Below, in pieces: positions 53,164-61,850 of a stretch of DNA of 62,626 nt (position 1 is its first letter; every line of letters begins with the position of its first letter). Made by a program: the position numbers and the translations under genes. Origin of the DNA: Acidocella aminolytica 101 = DSM 11237. Lineage in GTDB: Bacteria; Pseudomonadota; Alphaproteobacteria; Acetobacterales; Acetobacteraceae. The stretch is from NCBI RefSeq assembly GCF_900129125.1, contig NZ_FQVJ01000024.1, positions 1 to 62,626 on the forward strand. Direction: 5' to 3'. The notes beneath the pieces were generated by a model. That model worked only from the letters and a program-made list of their open reading frames with translations, searched no databases and was not told the origin of the DNA.

Positions 53164-53643
53164 ATGCCGACCATCATCAGCGACGCTGCAAAACGATCAG
53201 GCGTCTCCGCAAAAATGATCCGCTACTATGAGAGCATTGGGCTTTTACCGCAGGTTGACCGTACCGAAAACAACTATCGGACCTATAGTGAAAGCGATAT
53301 TCATACACTGCGTTTCGTCCGACGGGCACGTGACCTCGGTTACTCGATCTCGAATATCAAACACTTACTGTCGCTCTGGCGCGATCAGCATCGCGCCAGT
53401 GCCGATGTGAAGCGCATAGCGCTCGATCACGCCAACTCCCTACGTCACAAAATCACCGAGATGGAGGCGATGCTTCAAGCCGTCGAGCATCTCGCTGAAC
53501 ATTGCCGCGGTGATCACCGGCCGGATTGCCCAATCATGGACGATCTAGCCGTAGGGCTCACGGCGCCAACGCGCGGCCCGGGCATTCGTGCCCACCAGGG
53601 CACACACGGCAGATACGCATCTCAAAAAGGATTGCGCGCGTGA
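53164..53643 (+). CDS. cueR: Copper-responsive regulator CueR
   Basis: The protein has 159 residues. A MerR-type HTH (AKRSGVSAKMIRYYESIGLL) is followed by the dimer helix and the Cu(I)-binding loop CRGDHRPDC, with the Cys spacing of CueR. A basic 25-residue tail is extra. It follows the ATPase gene by 34 bases and should activate both divergent promoters. Confidence 0.92.
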   Translation: MPTIISDAAKRSGVSAKMIRYYESIGLLPQVDRTENNYRTYSESDIHTLRFVRRARDLGYSISNIKHLLSLWRDQHRASADVKRIALDHANSLRHKITEMEAMLQAVEHLAEHCRGDHRPDCPIMDDLAVGLTAPTRGPGIRAHQGTHGRYASQKGLRA

Positions 53644-54338
53644 TACCACTATGGCTTACGATCGTCTCAATACTCTCACTGATCGCCGCGTTTTCATCCG
53701 CGGCGCTGATCATTATTGATCTCCGAAAACGGCCTCAGCCGATGGCCGTGATGAACCCGGTCTGGCCGATTACAGCGCTTTATTTCGGGCCGATCGGCCT
53801 CTGGGCCTATTATGCGCTCGGACGGGCCGCGAAGCCGCAATCAGCCGAAATGTCAGGACATAACGGCCATCACCATCACGATGGATCGGATCAGCCCTTC
53901 TGGATCTCCACTTTCATCGGCTCGACCCATTGCGGCGCCGGTTGCACGCTCGGCGACATCATCGCGGAGTTTCTAGTCTTCTTCACCGGCGCCGCCTTTG
54001 TCGGCTCGACCTTCGGCACCGAACTCGTGCTGGACTATGTCTTTGCCTTCACCCTGGGTGTGGCGTTCCAATATTTTTCAATCGCACCGATGCGCGGTCT
54101 CGGCCTGAAGGATGGCATCATCGCTGCGGTCAAGGCGGATTTTCTGTCGCTTACCGCCTTTGAAGTCGGGTTGTTCGGCTGGATGGCGCTGATGCGTTTC
54201 GTGTTTTTTGGACCACATCTGCACCCCGATAGCCCGGTCTATTGGTTCATGATGCAGATCGGCATGATTATCGGCTTCGCAACCACTTACCCAATGAACT
54301 GGTTTCTCGTCCGCGCAGGAATCAAGGAGGCTATGTAA
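53640..54338 (+). CDS. DUF4396 membrane protein
   Basis: The protein has 232 residues. Several membrane helices, a His-rich loop (SGHNGHHHHDG) and the segment GSTHCGAGCTLGDI with two Cys match DUF4396, a family common in copper islands. The GTG at 53640 overlaps the cueR stop (GTGA). Metal binding is likely from His and Cys content; transport is unproven. Confidence 0.78.
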   Translation: MIPLWLTIVSILSLIAAFSSAALIIIDLRKRPQPMAVMNPVWPITALYFGPIGLWAYYALGRAAKPQSAEMSGHNGHHHHDGSDQPFWISTFIGSTHCGAGCTLGDIIAEFLVFFTGAAFVGSTFGTELVLDYVFAFTLGVAFQYFSIAPMRGLGLKDGIIAAVKADFLSLTAFEVGLFGWMALMRFVFFGPHLHPDSPVYWFMMQIGMIIGFATTYPMNWFLVRAGIKEAM

Positions 54339-54527
54339 CTGCCATGGCTCAAACGTCGCCGTGATGTTCTTTCTTCTCGGTCATGTGATCTCTCTGGGTG
54401 CCCGAGCGCCGTGTCTGGTCGTGGAGCTACCTTGTTAATTTTGACAAACAAAATCTATGCGCGCTTTGAGACTCGAAACAAATCATAGATTTTGCCTACA
54501 ACTTTCTGCTCAAGTGGAGTTCCCATT
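54339..54527. other. Gap before lgt
   Basis: 189 bases, AT-rich near 54430-54490, with possible promoter sequences for the next gene (TTGACA at 54442 on the plus strand). No gene is seen. Confidence 0.35.
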
Positions 54528-55376
54528 TTGGATTTTGTTGTCGTTTGGCCACATTTTAACCCAATCCTCGTTCGGTTCGGGCCGCTGGAAATCCACTACT
54601 ACGCCCTTGCATATATCATAGCTCTGATCATCGGCTGGCGGCTATTACGAAGGCTCGCGCGGGCACATCCCCCGGTGGCGACCGGCGAGCAAATCGACGA
54701 TTTCCTCGCTTGGGCGACGCTCGGAGTCGTCCTTGGTGGCAGGATCGGGTATATCCTCTTCTATCGGCCGATTTTCTATTTTCATCATCCAAACCAGATC
54801 TACGCTGTATGGGATGGCGGGATGAGCTTCCATGGCGGTTTCATTGGCGTCGCCGTCGCGATCCTAATCTTCTGCTATCGCCGCGGCATCGATCCGTGGC
54901 GCTTTGCTGACCGGGTCGCAGTACCGGTGCCGATCGGCCTATTCCTCGGGAGAATTGCGAACTTCATCAACGGTGAACTTTGGGGACGCCCCGCACCTTC
55001 CTGGTTCCCATTCCGGATGATCTACCCGGAGTCAGGTTCCGATGTGCCTCGCTATCCATCTGAACTCTTCGAAGCCTTTCTTGAAGGTGTTGTGCTATTC
55101 GTGGTTCTGCTGGTCGCCTCACGTTCCGAGCGGCTGCGGCGGCAACCAGGCTTTCTAGCTGGTATGTTCGTGATGGGCTATGGCGTCATGCGCTCAATTG
55201 CGGAGAATTTTCGCCAGCCGGACTGGTTTCTCGGCTATTTCGCGTTCGGCCTGACCATGGGCCAAATCCTCTCACTACCGATGATCGTGGTCGGTGCCGC
55301 GATGATGTGGCGCGCCCACCGTGCGGACCAAGCGGACCAAGCGAACCACGCAGTTACAGTCTCCACGCTTGAATAG
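54528..55376 (+). CDS. lgt: Prolipoprotein diacylglyceryl transferase
   Basis: The protein has 282 residues with seven membrane helices. Conserved parts are LAYIIALIIGW, MSFHGGFIGV near 101 with the essential His, and GRIANFINGELWG near 141-153. All key residues are present, so it is probably active. The TTG at 54528 fits GGAG upstream and the usual N-terminus. Plasmid-borne lgt is uncommon; it may help mature metal-resistance or VirB7-like lipoproteins. Confidence 0.88.
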   Translation: MDFVVVWPHFNPILVRFGPLEIHYYALAYIIALIIGWRLLRRLARAHPPVATGEQIDDFLAWATLGVVLGGRIGYILFYRPIFYFHHPNQIYAVWDGGMSFHGGFIGVAVAILIFCYRRGIDPWRFADRVAVPVPIGLFLGRIANFINGELWGRPAPSWFPFRMIYPESGSDVPRYPSELFEAFLEGVVLFVVLLVASRSERLRRQPGFLAGMFVMGYGVMRSIAENFRQPDWFLGYFAFGLTMGQILSLPMIVVGAAMMWRAHRADQADQANHAVTVSTLE

Positions 55377-55565
55377 TCCATCTTCGGAGATTCAGGCAAT
55401 TTTTGATTCCTAGTCAGCCATTGCCTTTCATGCCAGATCTGCTCAAAACTCGCGCACTGCACGCTTGAGGGAAGTCACCCTGACTTTTCAACATCGGCCT
55501 GGACGTCCCCGCGGTCCCGCAAAATGCGCGTCGTCAAGTATCTTCCAGACCGCTACTATAAGTGA
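55377..55565. other. Gap between lgt and the relaxase gene
   Basis: 189 bases between convergent genes. No gene and no convincing terminator hairpin with a U-run were found. Confidence 0.35.
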
Positions 55566-58500
55566 CTAGCCACGTCTCCTGGCTTTAGGGCGCGCCTCGG
55601 TTTGCCGCTGCGCTTGACGCCGGCGATGCCCCTCCAGCGCGCTCTGTAGCCGCGCCCGGGCGCTCCGGTGCGCGGCCTCGATCAACGGCCGCGCCCGTTC
55701 CCAGCCCGCCGCCACGGCTGCCCGCACGGCAGGGGCCGCCCGCTCGATGCGGGCCAGCGCCTGACCCTTATCCTCGGCAGCGCGAGCCATGGTTTCAGTC
55801 AAGCTTCCTTGCGCGCCAGCACGGGCCTGGGTGCGCGCAAAGCGCTGGGACAGGTCAGAGGGCAAGCCGGCGGCCTCGCGTTTCTCATCAGCGGCCAGCC
55901 CTTTGAGGAAGGCGCGGGCGGCATTGCGGCGGGCCTCCTCGCCGATCTTCACCAAATCGAGCGCATTGGTCTTTTCCGGCTGGCGCGCGATGTTCCGCGT
56001 CCAGTTCGTCCAGATATCGTGCTCGCGGATCGGACGCGGATCACCCAACGGCCGCCGCCCCGCGATCTCCTGACGCTCGGCGCCTTCCGAGGTCAGCCAG
56101 TAATCCCGCTCCCGGTGCCTCGACCCGGATACATAGGTCTTGAAGCCGTCCGTGGTCTGCGAGCCGCCCGGTGTCACAAAGATATGCTCGGTCGTGGTGA
56201 TGCCCTGGGCGGTGTTGGTGGTCATGGCATAGCCGTAGGCCAGCCGCATCCGGCCGGTTTCCTTGTCGGCCAGCGTGTCCCATTTCACAAAGCCCTCGCG
56301 GCCATGGTCGTTCCGCAGCACCAGCCCCTCGTCACGGATGCTGGTGATTTCGAGGATCGAGCCGTTATCCCCGATCGCGCCCTTGCCGCCATCCAGCATC
56401 GCGGCGTTGGTTCGGGCGAATAGCCGGATTTTTTCGCCAGTGGCGATCGGCATGGCGTAGTGCTCGCCGGTATTCTTGTCGATCGCCGCCAGCGTCATGC
56501 GGCTCTGCCCCAGCTCGCCAGAGGCCAGCAGCCGTTGCCGGATCGCCTCGCCAATCGCGCGCGCGTCCTGATTGGTCGGTGTGCTGATCGAAAGCGTAAA
56601 GCGCGGCCGGTCAGCGTTCGCGGCCCTACGCTCATCCCAGAGCGCGGCGGCCCGCGCGATCACCTCGCTATGACCGCCGGCGACGATCCCGGCCGTGCCG
56701 TCCTGCCGCTTCATGTCCAGCGCCTTGCCAACGGCTTCGGCGCCGCCTTTGCGCAGCAAGCCCGCGATTTCGCGCGCGCGTTCATTGGTCTGCCGCACGC
56801 TGCTTTCGATTGAGGGCACCTCGCCCAGCCCTTTTTCGAGAAGGCCGATCACCTGGCCCGCCTCGATCGACTGGCATTGCTTCGGATCACCGATCGCCAC
56901 CATGCGGAACCCGTGCCGCTCCTGAAGCCGCAACAGATCGAGCATCTGGCGCGTGCCGATCGTGCCCAGCTCATCGATCACCACGACGCTGCGGCTGGAC
57001 AAATCCAGCCGGCCGCTCTCCACCCGGTTGATGAACACCGACACGGCCGCGATCGTGTCACGCCCGCCGGTCTCGGCCTCGGTCTTCAGCCCGGCCTCGC
57101 GCAACTCGCGCGCCTGGCGCCAGCCGAGGCTGATGCCGTGAATATCCGCGCCCTGGTCACGCCACGCCGCCACCAGCGGCTTCAACAGCGTGGTCTTGCC
57201 AGCCCCGGCCGCACCGATCCCCACCGCGAACCGGCCGCCCATGCCGAGATGGTCGATCATCCGGCGCTGCGCCACGCCATGTTCGCCGGTGAAACTTAAC
57301 CCGCTCGCCGCGATCCCGCGCTTGATCTGGGCCGGGTTGAGCGTGCCGCGCCGGTCCCGGCCCGCCTGTGCCGCCAGCTCGACCAGCGCGCTCTCCTGCT
57401 CGACATGGGTGCGCGTCGTCAGCCTGGTTGTGGTGATCTTCACATCCGGGTTGTCCGGGTCATCCCGCACGGTCTCGACCGCGATGATCTGGGTGCGCGC
57501 GGGCTCACCGTTGCCGCCAGCACCGCCCGTCTCGACAACCCCGCGCGCCCGCAACCGCGCAATCACCCGGTCCACATCGCCGCCATCCTTGATGCCGGCC
57601 GCCACCAGGCCACGCGCTGCGGCAACCCGCTCGTCCTCGTCCTTGATGACCGCCCGCCGGGCAAACTGCTCGCCCAGCACCCGCGAAGCGGCCTCATAGG
57701 CCCGGTCAAGCCGGGCCGCTTCGGTCAGGTTCTCCGCCAGTGCCGCGTCCTGCAGAACGCTCTTATGCTGGTAGCCGCGTTCCTCCGCCTGGCGCCGCCA
57801 GCTCGCGAAGTCGCTCATGTCGTCGGCCTTGGCACTGCGGCTGGCAAAGGCGCCGCCTTTCAGCAGCTTGATCCGTTCGTCGCCGGTCATGCGGTCCCAC
57901 TCCGCACCCACCGAGGCGGCATAGGCTTTCGCGTCGGAAAGGGCATCGCGGGTCCGCTTACTGAACGCCGCCCGGATCTCCTCCGGCACGGCGCTGAGCC
58001 GCGCCGCGCCGGTGGTTCGGTCCAATTCTATACTGGCCCCCGCCCGCCGGAGATTCTGGGCGAGATGAGCCTGGTAGATCGCCCCCCATTCATGAATGCG
58101 GCCGTGCATCTGCATCGTGTTCAGCGACACCACACGGCCGCTCTCGGTGACGATGACATTCGGCACCGCGACATGCGTATGAAGCTGCGGATCACCGGCC
58201 ACCTTCACGGAGACGATCTCGGTTTCCGTGCGGCCGTCCGCTGTCTCGCGGGCGATTTCGATTGTGGGGCGGGCGGTGTAGTGATCAAAGGTGATCCACC
58301 CGATGCGGCCCTGCTCAGTGCCTTCCTTGCCGCCTTTGCCCTTTCGCGCCTGGCCAATGACCTGCTCGATCTCAGCCATGGTCGCGGCCACCGCATCCTT
58401 GTGCGCCTGGGCAAGCTGATTGCGCTCCGCCTCGGTCGGCGCGAAGGCCCACGCCAACGAAATCGTCTTGTCGGCCGAGAAGGTAAAATCAACGTAGCCG

Positions 58501-60650
58501 ATCGGGGTTTTCGAGCGGTTCACCGCGTTCCGCCAATCGGCCGCATCCAGCGCCGCGCCATCCGCCCGCTTGCCATCAAGGATGTTGGCCCGCTCGGTCT
58601 CGGAAAGGCCGTTTCCGTCCTTGGCCCCTAGCGCCTTGTAGAGCCGCACAAGCTCGGGATGGGGGGCAGGCTGGTTCTGTTCGGCCTCTTGGGCTGGCGG
58701 ACCATCCGGCGCCGCGCTGGGAGAGGCGGGCGCCAGCTTCGCCTCGATCCGCGCCCGGTCGGCCGCACTCGACGCCTCGGCCACCGCCAGCGCCTGCCGC
58801 AAACCGGCGGCTCCGCCCGCGCGCAAGGCATCGGCCCAATCGGCGCCCTTTGCTTCGCCCGCGACATCAGCCGGCGGCTCAAGATAGACCGCCTCGCCAC
58901 CATTGGCCTCGATCAAGGCCGCGGCCTTGGCAGCCGCCTTCTGCCCGGCCTCGCCAACATCACGGCCATTATGGAGGCGGGCATTGTCGCGATCGGCCAG
59001 CAGCGCAACCGGCGTCGAGCCGCTGAACTGCCCGGCCCAGGCCACCAGGCCGCCGGCATTGTACCCGACAACACCAGCCTGCCGCGTTGCCTGCACCACA
59101 CTGGCGACGGTCTCGAACCCCTCACCGGCAACGCGCGCCTGCTCATGACCACCAATCGGCACCGCCGCGCCAGCCGGCGGATGCAACAGCCAGGCGCCCG
59201 AGGCCCCCAGCATCCGGCGGCCGATTTTTGCTCCGCCCTCGGTCAGATAAGTGCGCTGCACGCCGGTCAGCCGCACCCGGCCGTCCTCATCCTGGCCAAA
59301 CATCGGCGTCAGCATCACCACCGCCGCCCCGGCCGCCACTTCCGCCGAATCATAGTTCGGATGCGGCCGGACCAGCCGCACATGGCTCATCAGCCAATCA
59401 GCATCGAGGCCGCGCCCGCTGAGATACGCACGGGCTGACGCCCGCATGCCTTCGGCCTCTTCCACGCGCGCCTCATGCGCCGCCCGCTGCCGCAATTTCC
59501 GCCCCACCGACCCGCGCAAATTCGGCTCGCGCAATTCGCCCGCGCCCGGAATCGCCTCATCCCAGAGTTTCCCGGCGATGCTCTTGCGGAGAGCATTACG
59601 CCGCACCTCGGCCGCGCGCGCCGCCCTGGCCGCCTCGGGGTCCAGCTCAACCGCCTCGGCTTTGACCCCCAGCCGCCGCACCAGGCTCTCGAACCGCCCG
59701 CCTTCACTGGCGGCAAAGTCGGTCCATTGGCCGGTGGTGGCGTTGACCGAAACCGTCCAGTTTTCCCCTCCGCGCCAGGTCGCTTGCAGCCGCAACCGGC
59801 CGCCACTTGTCCGGTAGGGCACACCGGCAGCATCAAGCGCCGCCGCAACATCGATCGCGCGCGGTTCCGCTGGCCTCTCCTCGGCCGCCGGGCCACGCGG
59901 CGGCGCCGCAGGTTCACCGCCCCGCGCAACATCCGCCTGCCAGTCGGCCGACAATTCCGCATCGCGATCATCCCCACCCGCTTCTTCCATCGGGGGCGGT
60001 GCAAAATCATCCGGCCAGGGCGGCGGGCCGTCTGGTGCGTGCCCCAGCTCGCCAAGCGCCGCCGCTTCGGCGGCAAGGGCTGCGTCGCGGTCCTCCGCCT
60101 CGACCATCTCGGGCGCCACCGGCGCCGCGTCCTGCGCACGGGTTGAAGGCGGCGCCTCCACGGGCGCGGCCGGCAGATCGGACCCATCAGCCCGTTTGCC
60201 GGCAAGCAGGTTTTCCAGCTCCGCGCGGGTCGGCAACCGCATCGGATCAAGCCCGAACACCTCGGCAAGCGGCGTCACCGCGCGCTGATACTGTTTGCCC
60301 GCGATCTTCTCGCCATCCGCCCGATTGCCCGCCAGCAGCTCGGCAATCTCGTCACGGGTCAGCGGGCGCGAGGTGTCGATCCCCAGCGCGGCAGCAACGG
60401 CCGGGTGCATGTCGCGCCGGGGCTCGGGAATGGTGCCAGGGCGAGCCGCGTCCGTGGCGGTGGCCGCCGCGTTATCTTCCGCCGCCTCGGTGCCCGGCTG
60501 CCAAAGGCCGCCCTCGGCCGTCATGCCGCGCTGATAATACGCCGCCATGTCCTGCTCGAAGCCCGGCAGCGTCATGGTCATCAGGTGGTCCGCCATCTTC
60601 CCGGCGGCACCGGATGAGCTTGAGGCCGCACCGGCGCGGAACGTCAGCAC
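55566..60650 (-). CDS. MOBF-type relaxase-helicase with an inserted primase/TOPRIM-like region
   Basis: The protein has 1694 residues and should nick oriT and unwind the transferred strand. A tyrosine motif MAAYYQRGMTAEG (about 35-47) stands at the N-terminus as in TrwC. The rest of the TrwC domain resumes only at about 680: FTFSADKTISLAWAF (722-736) and the metal-binding HTH in DPQLHTHVAVPN (820-831). Between them lie Pro/Ala linkers and a region like a DUF7146/TOPRIM primase (about 265-620: LRLQATWRGG, ARAYLSGRGL, VAGEGFETVAS, ALLADRDN). An SF1 helicase follows, with Walker A GAAGAGKTT near 1148. The LLxGxRADG motif occurs three times. The GTG start overlaps the upstream gene. Confidence 0.88.
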   Translation of the reverse strand: MLTFRAGAASSSSGAAGKMADHLMTMTLPGFEQDMAAYYQRGMTAEGGLWQPGTEAAEDNAAATATDAARPGTIPEPRRDMHPAVAAALGIDTSRPLTRDEIAELLAGNRADGEKIAGKQYQRAVTPLAEVFGLDPMRLPTRAELENLLAGKRADGSDLPAAPVEAPPSTRAQDAAPVAPEMVEAEDRDAALAAEAAALGELGHAPDGPPPWPDDFAPPPMEEAGGDDRDAELSADWQADVARGGEPAAPPRGPAAEERPAEPRAIDVAAALDAAGVPYRTSGGRLRLQATWRGGENWTVSVNATTGQWTDFAASEGGRFESLVRRLGVKAEAVELDPEAARAARAAEVRRNALRKSIAGKLWDEAIPGAGELREPNLRGSVGRKLRQRAAHEARVEEAEGMRASARAYLSGRGLDADWLMSHVRLVRPHPNYDSAEVAAGAAVVMLTPMFGQDEDGRVRLTGVQRTYLTEGGAKIGRRMLGASGAWLLHPPAGAAVPIGGHEQARVAGEGFETVASVVQATRQAGVVGYNAGGLVAWAGQFSGSTPVALLADRDNARLHNGRDVGEAGQKAAAKAAALIEANGGEAVYLEPPADVAGEAKGADWADALRAGGAAGLRQALAVAEASSAADRARIEAKLAPASPSAAPDGPPAQEAEQNQPAPHPELVRLYKALGAKDGNGLSETERANILDGKRADGAALDAADWRNAVNRSKTPIGYVDFTFSADKTISLAWAFAPTEAERNQLAQAHKDAVAATMAEIEQVIGQARKGKGGKEGTEQGRIGWITFDHYTARPTIEIARETADGRTETEIVSVKVAGDPQLHTHVAVPNVIVTESGRVVSLNTMQMHGRIHEWGAIYQAHLAQNLRRAGASIELDRTTGAARLSAVPEEIRAAFSKRTRDALSDAKAYAASVGAEWDRMTGDERIKLLKGGAFASRSAKADDMSDFASWRRQAEERGYQHKSVLQDAALAENLTEAARLDRAYEAASRVLGEQFARRAVIKDEDERVAAARGLVAAGIKDGGDVDRVIARLRARGVVETGGAGGNGEPARTQIIAVETVRDDPDNPDVKITTTRLTTRTHVEQESALVELAAQAGRDRRGTLNPAQIKRGIAASGLSFTGEHGVAQRRMIDHLGMGGRFAVGIGAAGAGKTTLLKPLVAAWRDQGADIHGISLGWRQARELREAGLKTEAETGGRDTIAAVSVFINRVESGRLDLSSRSVVVIDELGTIGTRQMLDLLRLQERHGFRMVAIGDPKQCQSIEAGQVIGLLEKGLGEVPSIESSVRQTNERAREIAGLLRKGGAEAVGKALDMKRQDGTAGIVAGGHSEVIARAAALWDERRAANADRPRFTLSISTPTNQDARAIGEAIRQRLLASGELGQSRMTLAAIDKNTGEHYAMPIATGEKIRLFARTNAAMLDGGKGAIGDNGSILEITSIRDEGLVLRNDHGREGFVKWDTLADKETGRMRLAYGYAMTTNTAQGITTTEHIFVTPGGSQTTDGFKTYVSGSRHRERDYWLTSEGAERQEIAGRRPLGDPRPIREHDIWTNWTRNIARQPEKTNALDLVKIGEEARRNAARAFLKGLAADEKREAAGLPSDLSQRFARTQARAGAQGSLTETMARAAEDKGQALARIERAAPAVRAAVAAGWERARPLIEAAHRSARARLQSALEGHRRRQAQRQTEARPKARRRG

Positions 60651-60982
60651 GTCTCTCCGCCCGCCTCGGACTGCGATCCGTCGTCGCCTGACTCTAGCGC
60701 CGTGGCCAGGCCGCGCATCACCCCGGCCTCAACCTCGGTCCCCAGCCGGTCCAGCGTCGTGCCGATTTGCAGGAGCGCGGTGGTCTGATCGCGCAGCGCC
60801 CCGGCAATCTCCGCCAGGGATTCCTCAAGCGGGCTTTCCTCCGAAGGGGTCGCCAACTCGATCAACCGCGCCAGCATTTGGCTGTGCGTGTTCTGCGTCT
60901 CGATCATCAGCCGCAGCGCCTGGATGACGGCATCGAGGCGGTCATCTTTCGGGGGCATCGGGGCGGTTTCGGGCTCGGGCAT
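60644..60982 (-). CDS. Small relaxase-accessory protein
   Basis: The protein has 112 residues, acidic and helical (LDAVIQALRLMIETQNTHSQ and ALRDQTTALLQIGTTLDRLG), suggesting a coiled-coil oligomer. Its stop overlaps the relaxase start (GTGCTGA). Being next to the oriT-like region it may be a relaxosome component such as TrwA, but no DNA-binding motif is evident. Confidence 0.55.
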   Translation of the reverse strand: MPEPETAPMPPKDDRLDAVIQALRLMIETQNTHSQMLARLIELATPSEESPLEESLAEIAGALRDQTTALLQIGTTLDRLGTEVEAGVMRGLATALESGDDGSQSEAGGETC

Positions 60983-61250
60983 CGGGCGGAACTCCTGCCC
61001 ACCAACCTAGCGCCATTGCCCCTTGCGTCGCAAGCTCCATAGGTGCAATGGTCTGTAACTCCTTCCTCTCCTGCCACCTGGTGCATTCATGACGGTTCAT
61101 TGGCGGATACATAACGCGAGTCATGACGGAATAATGACGAAATCATAGCGAATTATAGACGCTAATATGTCTGATTATTGTCGAAATATCGTCGCATTTC
61201 ATGCCAGAACATTGACGTTCAATTGGCAGGATCGGTAGAATCGCCTCGTC
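60983..61250. other. oriT-like intergenic region
   Basis: This AT-rich 268-base gap lies between the divergent relaxase and TraK-like operons, where IncP-type plasmids hold oriT. It has TCATGACGG twice (61087-61095 and 61121-61129), a third AATGACG (61133), an inverted repeat TAGCG...CGCTA (61146-61164) and, on the minus strand, GTCTATA (61160-61154) as in the R388 nic region. Promoters for both operons must also lie here. The exact nick site is not identified. Confidence 0.55.
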
Positions 61251-61841
61251 ATGCTCCCGGACATCGACCTTGACGCCCTCGCTCAAGCCGCCTCTACAGG
61301 AGGCCGAACCCGCGCGCCGCTCGTGATCTGGATGTGCGAGCACCACGACGAGTTCGCCGCCCTCCTCGACCGGCAGGGCGTCAATTGGAACCGGATCGCC
61401 GCTTTTTTCTCAGAAAACGGTTATGCCGGTGCCGGCGGGCAACCTCTGACCCCAAGAACCGTGCGGTCCTATTGGGGGCGGGCGCGGAAACTCATCGCCC
61501 AGCGACGAGCCAGGGAACACGATCAACCAGCCACCACAGACGAATGTCAGGCCCTCGGCGGCCCCGCCGCGCCAACAGAGCCGGCGGCACCGGCAGCACC
61601 TAAATTTCAACCATCATGGATGAGAAATGAGGGCCGGGGTGTTTCCGCAGCAGAACGCCAGGCCCTCGGCGATCCCACCGCACCGGCTGATCCAGAGGTC
61701 AAACCAGAACCTAGATTTAAGCCTGTCAGATTACGAAACGGAGGGCGCGGCGTTTCCGCTGCGGAACGCCGCGCCCTCGGCGATCCAACTGCTCCGGCCG
61801 ATCCTGACGATCCGAAATGGAGAGGCGACAAATCCCGATAG
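61251..61841 (+). CDS. TraK-like oriT-proximal protein with tandem C-terminal repeats
   Basis: The protein has 196 residues. The N-terminal 90 residues (VNWNRIAAFFSENGYAGAGG, then LTPRTVRSYWGRARKLIAQR) look like a helix-turn-helix DNA-binding domain, as in oriT-binding TraK. The C-terminal half contains two nearly identical units with GRGVSAAER and ALGDPTAPADP about 38 residues apart, plus a degenerate third. It heads the operon leading away from the oriT region. Confidence 0.6.
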   Translation: MLPDIDLDALAQAASTGGRTRAPLVIWMCEHHDEFAALLDRQGVNWNRIAAFFSENGYAGAGGQPLTPRTVRSYWGRARKLIAQRRAREHDQPATTDECQALGGPAAPTEPAAPAAPKFQPSWMRNEGRGVSAAERQALGDPTAPADPEVKPEPRFKPVRLRNGGRGVSAAERRALGDPTAPADPDDPKWRGDKSR

Positions 61842-61850
61842 GAGAATTTG

